NCBI GenBank assembly: GCA_002021875.1
Contig: CP018627.1
Span: 10,974,001-11,038,000 of the forward strand
DNA from: Streptomyces hygroscopicus
Lineage (GTDB): Bacteria; Actinomycetota; Actinomycetes; Streptomycetales; Streptomycetaceae
DNA: 64,000 nt
Direction: 5' to 3'
Below the pieces are notes generated by a model, which saw only the letters and a program-made list of their open reading frames with translations, was not told the DNA's origin and did not search any database. Each line of letters starts with the position of its first letter. The stretch's first letter is position 1. This document shows positions 1 to 8,738 of the stretch, one piece after another. The position numbers and the translations under genes are program-made.

Positions 1-2
1 TC

Positions 3-764
3 GCCAAGTCGCCGCTGTACACCGGCGACGACCTGACCAGGCTGGACTCCTACGGCCTGTCCCTGCTGACCAACCGCGAGGTCATCGCCGTCAACCAGGG
101 CGGCAACGCGCCCGCGAAGCCGGTCACGCCATCCGACCCACAGCAGGTGTGGGCGGCGAAGAACAGCGACGGCACCTATACGGTCGCCCTGTTCAACCTC
201 GCCGACAAGCCGGCCTCGGTGACCGCCGACTGGTCGACGCTCGGCTTCACCGGCAAGGCCGCGGTCCGGGATCTGTGGAACCACGAGAGTCTCGGCAGCC
301 ACAAGGACAAGATCACCCAGGCCCTGCCCGCCCACGGCTCCCGCCTCTTCACGGTCACCCCGCGCGGCGACGCGCTCACCTGGACCGGCATCGAGGCCGA
401 GTCGTCCGCGAACACCCTCAGCGGCAACGCCTCCGTCGCCGACTGCCCGGCCTGCTCCGACGGCCACAAGGTCGGCAACCTCTACACCGGCGGCAAGCTG
501 ACCCTCAACAACGTCGTCGTCGACAAGGCCGGCACCTACCAGATCAAGGTCGCCTACATCAGCGGTGACGCCCGCTCCGTCGCCGTCTCGGCCAACGGCG
601 GCGGCGCCACGAGCCACGCGTTCCCCTCGACCGGCGACTGGTCCACCGTCAGCAGTGTCCACGTACCGGTGGCGCTCAAGGCCGGCTCCAACACCATCAC
701 CTTCGACAGCGGTTCCGGCTATGCGCCGGACATCGACCGGATCGACGTACCGAAGTCCTCCTGA
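3..764 (+). CDS. GH27-type alpha-galactosidase, 3' end, with carbohydrate-binding module
   Basis: The 5' end lies outside the window; 253 residues remain and the frame is open from base 3. The first residues contain LLTNREVIAVNQ, which closes the TIM barrel of family 27 glycosidases, followed by the C-terminal beta-sandwich (about residues 30-125) and then a CBM35/CBM6-like module (about 127-253, starting near TWTGIEAESS). Such enzymes are exported and release alpha-galactosyl or related sugars from polysaccharides. The catalytic aspartates are upstream of the window, so activity cannot be judged. It lies 59 bp before a second secreted glycosidase in the same direction, which suggests a polysaccharide-use locus. 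Confidence 0.8.
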   Translation, partial: AKSPLYTGDDLTRLDSYGLSLLTNREVIAVNQGGNAPAKPVTPSDPQQVWAAKNSDGTYTVALFNLADKPASVTADWSTLGFTGKAAVRDLWNHESLGSHKDKITQALPAHGSRLFTVTPRGDALTWTGIEAESSANTLSGNASVADCPACSDGHKVGNLYTGGKLTLNNVVVDKAGTYQIKVAYISGDARSVAVSANGGGATSHAFPSTGDWSTVSSVHVPVALKAGSNTITFDSGSGYAPDIDRIDVPKSS

Positions 765-823
765 ACCCCCGGGGCCCGGCCCCGGCCGGGCCCCCGTGCC
801 GATCTCAGACGCCTGGAGCCGCC

Positions 824-3235
824 ATGAACCCCCGCCCGACCGACGCCGGCAGTGACCCCAGCAGAGCCCCCGGCAGTGACCCCAGCAGAAGAACCGCGCT
901 GTCCCTCGCGGCGACGGCCGGACTCACCGCCGCCCTCGGCGCCCTGCCCGCCTTCACCGCCTCCGCCGCACCCCGGCGCCCGGCCGACCCCCCGCCGCTC
1001 ACCGGCACATCACACGACCAGCTGTGGTGGCTGGCCCCCGGTGACGAGGGCTCCCTGATCGAGCAGGGCCTGCCGGTCGGCAACGGCCGCCTCGGCGCCC
1101 TCGCGAGCAACGACCCCGGCCGCGAACTGCTGCTGATCACCGACGCCACGATGTGGACCGGCGGCCTCAACGACGCCCTCGACGACGACGGCCAATTCCC
1201 TTATGGGCGCGGCGACTTCGGCTCCTTCACGCTGCTCGCCCGGCTCACCGTGGACATCCCCGACCACGACCTGTCCGGCGTCAACGGCTACCGCCGCACC
1301 CTCGACCTCGCACAGGGACTGGTCACCAGCTCCTACGTCCGCTCCGGCGTCACCTACCGGCGCCAGGTCTTCGCCAGCCACCCCGACGACGCGATCGTCC
1401 TGCACTTCACACAGAGCGGCGGCGGCCACTACACCGGCACCATCACCCTGGGGGGCACCCACGGCGAAAAGCCCTCGAACGCCGAATCGTTCGGCGCGTC
1501 CTTCCCGGGCGGCCTGCGGTACGGCGCGGCGGTCACGGCATACGGCAGCGGCGGCCGGGTCCGCGTCAACGGCACGCGCATCGACTTCTCCGGCTGCGAG
1601 GACCTCACGGTGGTGGTCAGTGGCGGCACCAACTACGTGCCGGACGCCGACCGTGAGTACCGCGACCCCTCCCTCGACCCCGAGAAACTGGCCCGTACGA
1701 AGGTCCGCGCCGCCGCCCGGCACTCGGCGGACACCCTGCGGCGCACCCACATCGCCGACTACCGCGGCCTGTACGAGAAGTTCACCCTCTCACTCGGCAC
1801 CTCCACGGACGCCCAGCGATCGATGGACACCTGGGCGCGCCTCAAAGTACGCGCCCGGGACGGTGTGCCCGACCCCGAACTGGAGGCCGCCTACCTCCAG
1901 TACAGCCGCTACCTGATGATCTCCGGCTCGCGCGACAGCCTCCCCCTGAACCTCCAGGGCCTGTGGCTGGACGGCAACGACCCGGACTGGATGGGCGACT
2001 ACCACACCGACATCAACATCCAGATGAACTACTGGATGGCCGACCGGGCGGGCCTGTCTTCCTGCTTCGACGCCTTCGCCGACTACTGCCTCGCCCAGCT
2101 CCCGTCCTGGACCGAGCTCACCCACGACCTCTTCAACGACCCCCGCAACCGCTACCGCAACTCCACCGGGAAGGTCGGCGGCTGGGCCGTGGCCTTCTCC
2201 ACCAACATCCACGGTGGAAGCGGCTGGTGGTGGCATCCCGCGGGCAACGCCTGGCTGAGCAACAGCCTGTACGAGCACTACGAGTACACCCAGTCGCGGG
2301 CGTATCTGGCGAAGATCTACCCCCTGCTCAAGGGCGCCTGTGAGTTCTGGGAGGCGCGGCTGCTCACCACCACCCTCCCCGGCACCTCAAAGGAGGTGCT
2401 GATCGACGACAGCGACTGGTCGCCCGAACACGGCCCGCAGGACGCCAAGGGCAACACCTATTCCCAGGAACTGGTGTGGGCGCTGTTCGGCAACTTCGCC
2501 GCCGCGGCAGCCGAGCTGAAGAAGGACAGCGGCTACGCGGACACGATCACCTCGCTGCGCAAGAAGCTGTACCTGCCGGAGGTGAGCCCGAAGAGCGGAT
2601 GGCTCCAGGAGTGGATGTCCCCCGACAACCTCGGCGAGACCACCCACCGCCATCTCTCCGTCCTGATCGGCCTGTTCCCCGGCGACCGCATCCGCCCCGA
2701 CGGCTCCACTCCCCAGGAGATCGTGGACGGGGCCACCGCCCTGCTCACCGCGCGCGGCATGAACAGCTTCGGCTGGGCCAATGCCTGGCGCGCCCTGTGC
2801 TGGGCGCGGCTGAAGAACGCCGACAAGGCATACCAGCTCATCGCCAACAACCTCCGCCCCTCCACCGACGGCAGCAACGGCACCGCGTTCAACCTCTTCG
2901 ACATCTACGAGGTCGAGAAGGGCCGTGGCATCTTCCAGATCGACGCCAACTTCGGCACCCCGGCCGCCATCAGCGAGATGCTGCTGTACTCCCGCCCCGG
3001 CCACCTGGAGCTGCTCCCCGCCCTGCCCGACGCCTGGGCCGCGTCCGGCTCGGTCACGGGACTGGCCGCGCGCGGCGGCTTCGTCGTCGATCTGCGCTGG
3101 AAGCAGGGGGTGCCCACGTCGGTCCGGATCCACAGCGTCGGCGGCCACACCACGACGGTGGCCCACGGCGGCACCTCCCGTACGATCCGCCTGGCGCCCG
3201 GCGAGTCCCGCACGCTGAACGGGTTCGCCCGATGA
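824..3235 (+). CDS. GH95 family secreted glycosidase (alpha-L-fucosidase type)
   Basis: 803 residues, matching full-length GH95 enzymes. A twin-arginine-like signal lies near residues 27-50 (SRRTALSLAATAGL, then an Ala-rich stretch ending ASAAP), so the product is probably exported by Tat. The N-terminal beta domain has PVGNGRLGALASNDP, and the (alpha/alpha)6 barrel has NLQGLWLDGN, DINIQMNYW and QIDANFG. Asp707 in DANFG corresponds to the general-base aspartate of family 95. By my recollection of the family alignment, one of the two usual catalytic-site asparagines is Asp here (D396-I-N398), so the substrate may differ, for example alpha-L-galactoside. GGAG sits 5 bp before the ATG. The stop overlaps the start of the next gene by 4 bp. 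Confidence 0.85.
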   Translation: MNPRPTDAGSDPSRAPGSDPSRRTALSLAATAGLTAALGALPAFTASAAPRRPADPPPLTGTSHDQLWWLAPGDEGSLIEQGLPVGNGRLGALASNDPGRELLLITDATMWTGGLNDALDDDGQFPYGRGDFGSFTLLARLTVDIPDHDLSGVNGYRRTLDLAQGLVTSSYVRSGVTYRRQVFASHPDDAIVLHFTQSGGGHYTGTITLGGTHGEKPSNAESFGASFPGGLRYGAAVTAYGSGGRVRVNGTRIDFSGCEDLTVVVSGGTNYVPDADREYRDPSLDPEKLARTKVRAAARHSADTLRRTHIADYRGLYEKFTLSLGTSTDAQRSMDTWARLKVRARDGVPDPELEAAYLQYSRYLMISGSRDSLPLNLQGLWLDGNDPDWMGDYHTDINIQMNYWMADRAGLSSCFDAFADYCLAQLPSWTELTHDLFNDPRNRYRNSTGKVGGWAVAFSTNIHGGSGWWWHPAGNAWLSNSLYEHYEYTQSRAYLAKIYPLLKGACEFWEARLLTTTLPGTSKEVLIDDSDWSPEHGPQDAKGNTYSQELVWALFGNFAAAAAELKKDSGYADTITSLRKKLYLPEVSPKSGWLQEWMSPDNLGETTHRHLSVLIGLFPGDRIRPDGSTPQEIVDGATALLTARGMNSFGWANAWRALCWARLKNADKAYQLIANNLRPSTDGSNGTAFNLFDIYEVEKGRGIFQIDANFGTPAAISEMLLYSRPGHLELLPALPDAWAASGSVTGLAARGGFVVDLRWKQGVPTSVRIHSVGGHTTTVAHGGTSRTIRLAPGESRTLNGFAR

Positions 3236-4446
3236 CGGCCCGCCGCGCCGCCCTCGGCGGCGTGGCCGCCGCTCTGCTCGCGGCCGCCGCCCTCCACGCC
3301 ACCCCCGCGGAGGCGGCGGACAGCCGGCATTCCGTCGTCACCTGGGCGGCGAGCGCGGATCGGCTGGGGGACGGGACACCGGACCGCGGCTACCGGATGG
3401 TCGTGCACACCAGTGTCGGCGGGAGCGATCTGCGCATCCGCCTCTCCAACGCCTTCGGCGACCGGCCGCTGACCCTCGACAGCGTCTACGCCGGTGTCCA
3501 GAAGTCGGGTGCCGAGCTGACGCCGGGCAGCAACCGGCGGCTGACCTTCGGCGGCGGGCACTCCGTCACCATCCCGGCGGGCGAGACCGTGCTCAGCGAC
3601 GCCCTGCCCGGCGGTCTGCCCGCCGCGACCAACCTGGTCGTCAGTCTCCACACCCCCGACGCCGCCGGTCCGGCCACGGGGCACGGGATGGCGATGCAGA
3701 CGTCGTACACGACCCAGGGCGATCACACGGGAGAGGAGAGCGCCACGCACTGGACGGAGACCACCGGCTCCTGGTTCTACCTCGACGCCGCCACCGTCCG
3801 CACATCCGCCGCCACCGGTGCCGTGGTGGCGCTCGGCGACTCCATCACCGACGGCTGGCAATCCACCACCGACCTCAACCGCCGCTGGCCCGACTACCTC
3901 GCGCGCCGGTTGCAGAAGGCGGCCACCGGCGTCAGGGGAGTGGCGAACGAGGGGATCTCCGGCAACAAGGTCCTCGCCGACGGCGCCGGGCAGAGCGCCC
4001 TGAACCGGCTCGACCGCGACGTCCTGTCCCTCCCGGGCGTGCGGACCGTGTTCCTCTTCGAGGGGGTCAACGACATCAAGGCACACACCGGCGTCACCGC
4101 CGCGGACATGATCGACGGCTACCGCCAGATCATCGCCCGGGCGCACGCGGCCGGGAAGTGCGTGGTCGGCGCCACTGTGGGCCCCTTCAAGGGCTGGTCC
4201 GAATGGGACGCGGCCGCCGAGCGGGTACGCCAGGACGTCAACGCCTTCGTCCGAAGCAGCGGCGAGTTCGACGCGGTCACCGACTTCGACCGCGTCCTGC
4301 GCAGCCCCTACGACCCCGAGCGGGTGCTGCCCTTCCTCGACAACGGCGACCATCTGCATCCCAACGACAAGGGGATGCAGGCGATGGCCGACGCCGTCGA
4401 CCTCACGGCACTCGACTGCGCAGGCGGCCCGCGCTCCACGGGCTGA
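3232..4446 (+). CDS. Secreted GDSL/SGNH-family esterase
   Basis: 404 residues. The ATG at 3232 overlaps the glycosidase stop (ATGA), so the two are translationally coupled, and it directly precedes an Ala-rich signal peptide ending AEA-ADS. After a beta-rich N-terminal region (about 35-195) comes the SGNH hydrolase domain with ALGDSITDG (nucleophile Ser204), NEGISGN, EGVNDI and GDHLHPND (Asp373 and His376). All catalytic blocks are intact. The family removes acyl esters from sugars, polysaccharides or lipids outside the cell. Coupling to a GH95 enzyme suggests it deacylates an oligosaccharide so that the glycosidase can act; that pairing is inference. Confidence 0.85.
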   Translation: MTARRAALGGVAAALLAAAALHATPAEAADSRHSVVTWAASADRLGDGTPDRGYRMVVHTSVGGSDLRIRLSNAFGDRPLTLDSVYAGVQKSGAELTPGSNRRLTFGGGHSVTIPAGETVLSDALPGGLPAATNLVVSLHTPDAAGPATGHGMAMQTSYTTQGDHTGEESATHWTETTGSWFYLDAATVRTSAATGAVVALGDSITDGWQSTTDLNRRWPDYLARRLQKAATGVRGVANEGISGNKVLADGAGQSALNRLDRDVLSLPGVRTVFLFEGVNDIKAHTGVTAADMIDGYRQIIARAHAAGKCVVGATVGPFKGWSEWDAAAERVRQDVNAFVRSSGEFDAVTDFDRVLRSPYDPERVLPFLDNGDHLHPNDKGMQAMADAVDLTALDCAGGPRSTG

Positions 4447-4489
4447 ACACGGGCCGGCGGCCTCACGGGCCGAACACGGGCCACTGGGC

Positions 4490-4524
4490 GGCCGGGCGCG
4501 GCTGGTGGAACACCGCGCCCGGCC
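4490..4524. terminator. Hairpin between convergent genes
   Basis: A perfect 12-bp inverted repeat, GGCCGGGCGCGG (4490-4501) and CCGCGCCCGGCC (4513-4524), encloses an 11-nt loop. It lies between the esterase and the oppositely oriented FAD oxidoreductase. There is no T-run, as is usual in high-GC actinomycetes. It could serve both convergent transcripts. Confidence 0.7.
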
Positions 4525-4586
4525 ACCCGGCTCGATGGGACGCGCCGGTCATGCCCCTGCCGTCGCGGAGGACCGGCGCGCTCGTC

Positions 4587-5744
4587 TCACTGCTCGCCCG
4601 GGCGGCGTGCCGGAGGCGGCGGGGGCAGGACCTCGCCAGAGGTGAAGCGGCCCGGCCGGAAGTCCTTCAGCAAGGGGGACTCATGGCCGTAGAGCTCGTC
4701 CGCGACCAGGCGGCCGAGCAAGGGGGCCAGAGTGATGCCGCTGTGGGTCGCCACCACGTAGAACGGAACGTCGGCGGCGGGGAAGCCCGCCACCGTGAAA
4801 CCGTCTGCCGACATGGCGCGTTGGCCGACCCGGACCTTCTCCACGACGGTGCCCTCCGCGGCGTTCAGCACCTCGGGCAGACGGGCCAGCATGTCGGTGG
4901 CGATCTCTCCGTCGGGCGCGTACGGCTTGGCGGGGTCCGCGGACGCGTCCAGGTCCAGGGCCTGGAGCAGCAGACGGCCACCGCCGTCGGGACGGACGTT
5001 GAGCCGCGGGCCGGTCAGTACGCGGGACAGGCGGGCGGCCGTCGGTGCGGTGGTGGCGAGGAAGCCGACCGTCGCGGAGCCCGCGAGATCCGGGTCCGCC
5101 ATGGGGACGTGCGCACCGGCCAGCTCGGCCACTTTCTGTGTCCACCGGCCCGCGCAGCTCACCACCGTGTCCGCCGGGTAGCGCCCGCCGTCGGCGCAGA
5201 TCACGGCCGTTCCCGCCGGGCCGTGCTCGATCGCGGTCACCCTGGCGCCGCCGACCACCGTCACGCCTCGGTCCCTGGCCCCGCCCAGCAGCCGGGACAG
5301 CAGCAGCACGGGCAGTGTGTACGCCTCCTGGGGGAAGAAGGCGAACACGGTGTGCGACGGTGCTGCCGCGAGGTCCGGCTCCAGCTTCCCGGCCTGTTCC
5401 GCGGTGATCCACTCCACCGGGTAGTCCCTGGCCGTCAGCCGCGCCACCCGCCCGGCCAGCACCTCCTTGTGCCGGTCCGTCACCGCCCACTCCAGGTTCC
5501 CGGCGGGGAAGAACCACGGCGCGCCGTCCCCGGCCAACTCGTCGTGTGCGCGCATACCCGCGTGGTTGAGCGCGAAGTACGGCTCGGGCTCCTTGTTCGC
5601 GCTGTTGATCCAGGCGAACGAGTTCGCGGTGGTGCCCGCTCCGGGGTGATCCGCCTCGAGCACGGTGACCCGGGCGCCACGCGCGGCCAGTTCCGCCGCC
5701 ACGGCCGTGCCCACCACTCCGGCTCCGATGACCACAACTCGCAC
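4587..5744 (-). CDS. FAD-dependent amine/amino-acid oxidoreductase (DAO family)
   Basis: 385 residues. The GTG at 5744 is chosen because AGGAGG lies 6 bp upstream and the first residues form the FAD-binding Rossmann motif VVVIGAGVVGTAVAAELAAR followed by an acidic strand end (VLEAD). The later TTANSFAWINSAN and the C-terminal VATHSGITLAPLLGRLVADE are typical of the DadA/glycine-oxidase/sarcosine-oxidase group. It is the last gene of the minus-strand unit with the polyamine-type importer, 47 bp after the second permease, so the likely substrate is the imported amine or amino acid. The exact substrate cannot be read from sequence. Cytoplasmic or membrane-associated. Confidence 0.85.
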   Translation of the reverse strand: MRVVVIGAGVVGTAVAAELAARGARVTVLEADHPGAGTTANSFAWINSANKEPEPYFALNHAGMRAHDELAGDGAPWFFPAGNLEWAVTDRHKEVLAGRVARLTARDYPVEWITAEQAGKLEPDLAAAPSHTVFAFFPQEAYTLPVLLLSRLLGGARDRGVTVVGGARVTAIEHGPAGTAVICADGGRYPADTVVSCAGRWTQKVAELAGAHVPMADPDLAGSATVGFLATTAPTAARLSRVLTGPRLNVRPDGGGRLLLQALDLDASADPAKPYAPDGEIATDMLARLPEVLNAAEGTVVEKVRVGQRAMSADGFTVAGFPAADVPFYVVATHSGITLAPLLGRLVADELYGHESPLLKDFRPGRFTSGEVLPPPPPARRPGEQ

Positions 5745-5791
5745 GGGAATCCTCCTTAGCACGGGGTCACTACACGGGTCACTACACGGGG

Positions 5792-6676
5792 TCACTGCTC
5801 GGGGTCGGCCCCGAAGAGATGAGCGACGCCGACGACGCGCTCGATGATGACGACGGCCACCGCGGCGAAGAGCACCATCACGGTGCCGACGGCGGTCACG
5901 GTCGGGTCGTAGTTGTACTGGAGGTAGTTGAAGATCCGCACCGGCAGGGTCTGCATATCCGTGGTCACCACGAACAGCGCGATCGTCAGGTCGTCGAAGG
6001 ACGTGATCAGGGCGAAGAACGCCCCCGCGATCAGCGGCCCGCGCACGGCGGGCAGCGTCACATGCCAGAACACCTGCGGCGCCTTCGCCCCCAGACCGGC
6101 GGCGGCCAGCTCGGCCGACCGGTCGAGCCCGGCGAGACCGGCCAGGACCAGGCGCACCGTGTACGGGACGGTCAGCACCAGGTGCGCCAGCAGCAGGGTG
6201 AGCGGGCTGGACGCCATGCCGAGCTGGGCGTACCACTGGAGCAGCCCGATGCCGAGCACGATCGTCGGCACGGCGAACGCACTCGAGAACACCCTGTCCA
6301 ACACCGACTTCCCCGGGAACGGGTAGCGGTGGATGGCCAGCCCCGCGGCGAGCCCGAGCGCCGTGGACACCACGGCCGCTCCAGCCGCCACGCCGATGCT
6401 GAGCAGGAAGGAGTCCAGGAACTCGGGGCGGTTCAGCAGCTCCGCGTACCAGTGCAGGGTCAGCCCCTTGGGCGGGAAGGTGACATAGCTGGTCGTGGTG
6501 AGCGACGAGGCGATGGTCACCAGTACGGGCGCCAGCAGGAACAGCCCGACGAGCGCGGCGAACGCGGCCCCGAGCAGGCGCCTCGCGCGCTCGCCCACGC
6601 CCGCCGCGATCGGCTTGCGCCCGGCCCCGGCCGCCGCCTTGTCCGTCGCCGGTGTGGTTGCCGTTGCCGTGTTCAC
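5792..6676 (-). CDS. ABC transporter permease, PotC type
   Basis: 294 residues. The GTG start at 6676 overlaps the stop of the preceding permease (GTGA), with AAGGAGG just upstream. The first membrane segment is at about residues 33-55, and five or six helices follow. The conserved cytoplasmic EAA loop is recognisable at ELAAAGLGAKAPQVFWHVTLPAVRG, which contacts the ATPase. The family forms the inner-membrane channel of spermidine/putrescine and related importers as a heterodimer with the adjacent permease. Confidence 0.87.
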   Translation of the reverse strand: MNTATATTPATDKAAAGAGRKPIAAGVGERARRLLGAAFAALVGLFLLAPVLVTIASSLTTTSYVTFPPKGLTLHWYAELLNRPEFLDSFLLSIGVAAGAAVVSTALGLAAGLAIHRYPFPGKSVLDRVFSSAFAVPTIVLGIGLLQWYAQLGMASSPLTLLLAHLVLTVPYTVRLVLAGLAGLDRSAELAAAGLGAKAPQVFWHVTLPAVRGPLIAGAFFALITSFDDLTIALFVVTTDMQTLPVRIFNYLQYNYDPTVTAVGTVMVLFAAVAVVIIERVVGVAHLFGADPEQ

Positions 6677-7596
6677 GCGAACACCTCCTTGCCGCCACGC
6701 CCGCGCAGCAGCCGGGCGTACACGGCCGTGAGAATCGTCGTCACCACGATCAGCACGAAGCCGATCGCCGCCGCGTACGGCCAGTTCAGGTTGGACGTCG
6801 CCTCGGTGTAGACGAAGTACGGCATCAGCTTCACCGTGGGCCCGCCCAGAATCGCCGGGGTGACGAAGCTGGAGACGGTCAGGCTGAACACGATCAGCGA
6901 ACCGGCGAGCATCCCCGGCAAGGACAGCGGGACGGTGATCCGCCAGAAGCATGTCCAGCCGCTCGCCCCCAGGCCCTTGGCCGCGGGCGTGAGGGCCGGG
7001 TCGATCCGGTCCAGGCTGCCCATCAGCGGGAGCACCATATAGGCGAGCATCACATGCACCATGCCGATGACGACCGCGGTGTCGTTGTACAGCATCTTCG
7101 GCGCGTCCAGGCCCACGGCGTGGAACCCGTCCGCGATCGGTCCCTTCGGCCCGAGCAGCACCAGCCACCCGTACGCCCTGGTCACCATGGAGATGAGCAG
7201 TGGCGACAGCAGCACGAGGGAGAGGTAGTTGCGGGCCCGGGGCGAGCGTCCGCGCAGATAGACGGCGAACGGGTAGCCCACGACGAGGCAGCCGAGGGTG
7301 GTCAGCGCGCCGATCCACAGGGTGTGCCACAGCACGTCCCGGTAGAAGGAATCCCCGAGGAACCGCGTGTAGTTCTGCAGTGTGGGATCGCCCGCCTGGG
7401 TGCGGAAGCTGTTGTACACCAGCATGAACAGTGGTGCGATGAAGAGCAGGGCGAGCACGGCGATGGCGGGGGAGGCCAGCAGTAGTCCGGTCCGCCAGGG
7501 GCCGCGCGCCTTGACCGGCTGGTGAACCTTCGGGGTCGGCGCGGCGCCGTCGGGCCTCAGGGCCGGGCCGTCAGCGATGCGTGCTGTGGCTGCCAT
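6673..7596 (-). CDS. ABC transporter permease, PotB type
   Basis: 307 residues with six predicted membrane helices and an EAA-type loop (LTPAAKGLGASGWTCFWRIT). The ATG at 7596 lies 40 nt inside the 3' end of the ATPase gene but has AGGAGGT 10 bp upstream, so this overlapping start is preferred. The 30-residue cytoplasmic N-terminus before the first helix (LLLASPAIAVLALLF) is normal for PotB proteins. It pairs with the following permease. Confidence 0.87.
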   Translation of the reverse strand: MAATARIADGPALRPDGAAPTPKVHQPVKARGPWRTGLLLASPAIAVLALLFIAPLFMLVYNSFRTQAGDPTLQNYTRFLGDSFYRDVLWHTLWIGALTTLGCLVVGYPFAVYLRGRSPRARNYLSLVLLSPLLISMVTRAYGWLVLLGPKGPIADGFHAVGLDAPKMLYNDTAVVIGMVHVMLAYMVLPLMGSLDRIDPALTPAAKGLGASGWTCFWRITVPLSLPGMLAGSLIVFSLTVSSFVTPAILGGPTVKLMPYFVYTEATSNLNWPYAAAIGFVLIVVTTILTAVYARLLRGRGGKEVFA

Positions 7597-8738
7597 GCGC
7601 AGATCACCTCCTCGCCCAGCCTGGGCACCTCGGAACCGAACGGCAGCGTGGCCTCGACGCGTCCCGCGGCCGTGGCCACGACGCAGCGGATGCGGGTGCC
7701 GAGGAAGCGGGTGGCCTCGACGGCGCCGGGAAGTCCCGGCCGCGTCGCGTTGTCGATGGGTGTCCTGTCCGAGCGGCCCTTCTCGGGTACGGCCAGCACC
7801 CGCACGGCCTCCGGCCGCACATAGAGCCGTACCGCCTCGCCGTCGCCCGGCGCGGTGCCGACCGGTGTCGCCGTGACGAGGTGCGTGTCACCGATCCGGC
7901 AGCGGTGCCCGTCGGCGGCCGTCCCCGCCGCGATCCCGTCGAGGACGTTGACCTCGCCGACGAACTGCGCCACGAAGTCCGTGGCCGGACGCAGATACAC
8001 GGTCTCGGGGGCGTCCAGCTGATGGATCGTCCCCTCGGCCATCACCGCGATCCGGTCCGACACCGCGAGCGCCTCGTCCTGATCGTGGGTCACCAGAATC
8101 GTGGTGGTGCCCACCCGGCGCTGGAGGGCGGCGACCTCCTCGCGCAGCCGCACCCTGAGCTGGGCGTCGAGGTTGGAGAACGGCTCGTCGAGCAGCAGCA
8201 GGTCGGGTTCCACGATCAGCGCCCTGGCCAGGGCCGTGCGCTGGCGCTGCCCGCCGGAGAGCTGGCGCGGATAGCGCTCGCCCATGCCGTCGAGCCCCAC
8301 CAGCTCCAGGGCCTCGGCCGCCCTGCGCCTGCGCTGGGCGGCCCCGACCTTGCGCATCCGCAGGCCGAACGCGATGTTCTCCGCCACCGTCATATGCGGG
8401 AACAGGGCGTAGGACTGGAAGACCATGCCCATGGCCCGCCGGTTCGCGGGGAGCCGGGTGATGTCGCGGCCGTCCACCTCCACCACGCCGGAGTCGGGCA
8501 GCAGATGGCCCGCCACCATGTTCAGCGTGGTGCTCTTGCCACATCCCGACGGGCCGAGCAGGGTGAGGAACTCACCGGGCTCCATCGTCAGGTCGATACC
8601 GCGTACGACCTCCTTGCCGCCCAGTGCCTTGTGGATTCCCTTCAGGACCAGCCGCCCGCGGGTGCTCGCTGCCCGTGCGGCGGTGTCCGGCCCGGCCGGG
8701 GCGGCCTCCTTGCCCACGGTTTCCGTCCCCGCGGTCAC
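7557..8738 (-). CDS. ABC transporter ATP-binding protein, PotA type
   Basis: 393 residues from the GTG at 8738, which overlaps the stop of the binding-protein gene (GTGA) and has GGAG upstream; an ATG 24 bp further upstream is possible. Walker A GPSGCGKST, Q-loop VFQSYALF, signature LSGGQRQR, Walker B LLLLDEP and the H-loop THDQDEA are all intact. About 110 residues after the ATPase core form the TOBE-like regulatory domain of polyamine/iron-type importers. It energises the two permeases encoded downstream. Confidence 0.9.
   Translation of the reverse strand: MTAGTETVGKEAAPAGPDTAARAASTRGRLVLKGIHKALGGKEVVRGIDLTMEPGEFLTLLGPSGCGKSTTLNMVAGHLLPDSGVVEVDGRDITRLPANRRAMGMVFQSYALFPHMTVAENIAFGLRMRKVGAAQRRRRAAEALELVGLDGMGERYPRQLSGGQRQRTALARALIVEPDLLLLDEPFSNLDAQLRVRLREEVAALQRRVGTTTILVTHDQDEALAVSDRIAVMAEGTIHQLDAPETVYLRPATDFVAQFVGEVNVLDGIAAGTAADGHRCRIGDTHLVTATPVGTAPGDGEAVRLYVRPEAVRVLAVPEKGRSDRTPIDNATRPGLPGAVEATRFLGTRIRCVVATAAGRVEATLPFGSEVPRLGEEVICAWQPQHASLTARP

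Noticed and set aside
4440..4482. Short direct repeat CACGGGC...GAACACGGGCC before the hairpin
   Set aside because: It is a local low-complexity duplication at the gene end; no function is supported.
4158..5759. A long open frame on the plus strand opposite the FAD oxidoreductase
   Set aside because: It is a high-GC shadow frame: Arg/Gly/Pro-rich translation without domains, opposite a gene with clear motifs and a strong ribosome site.
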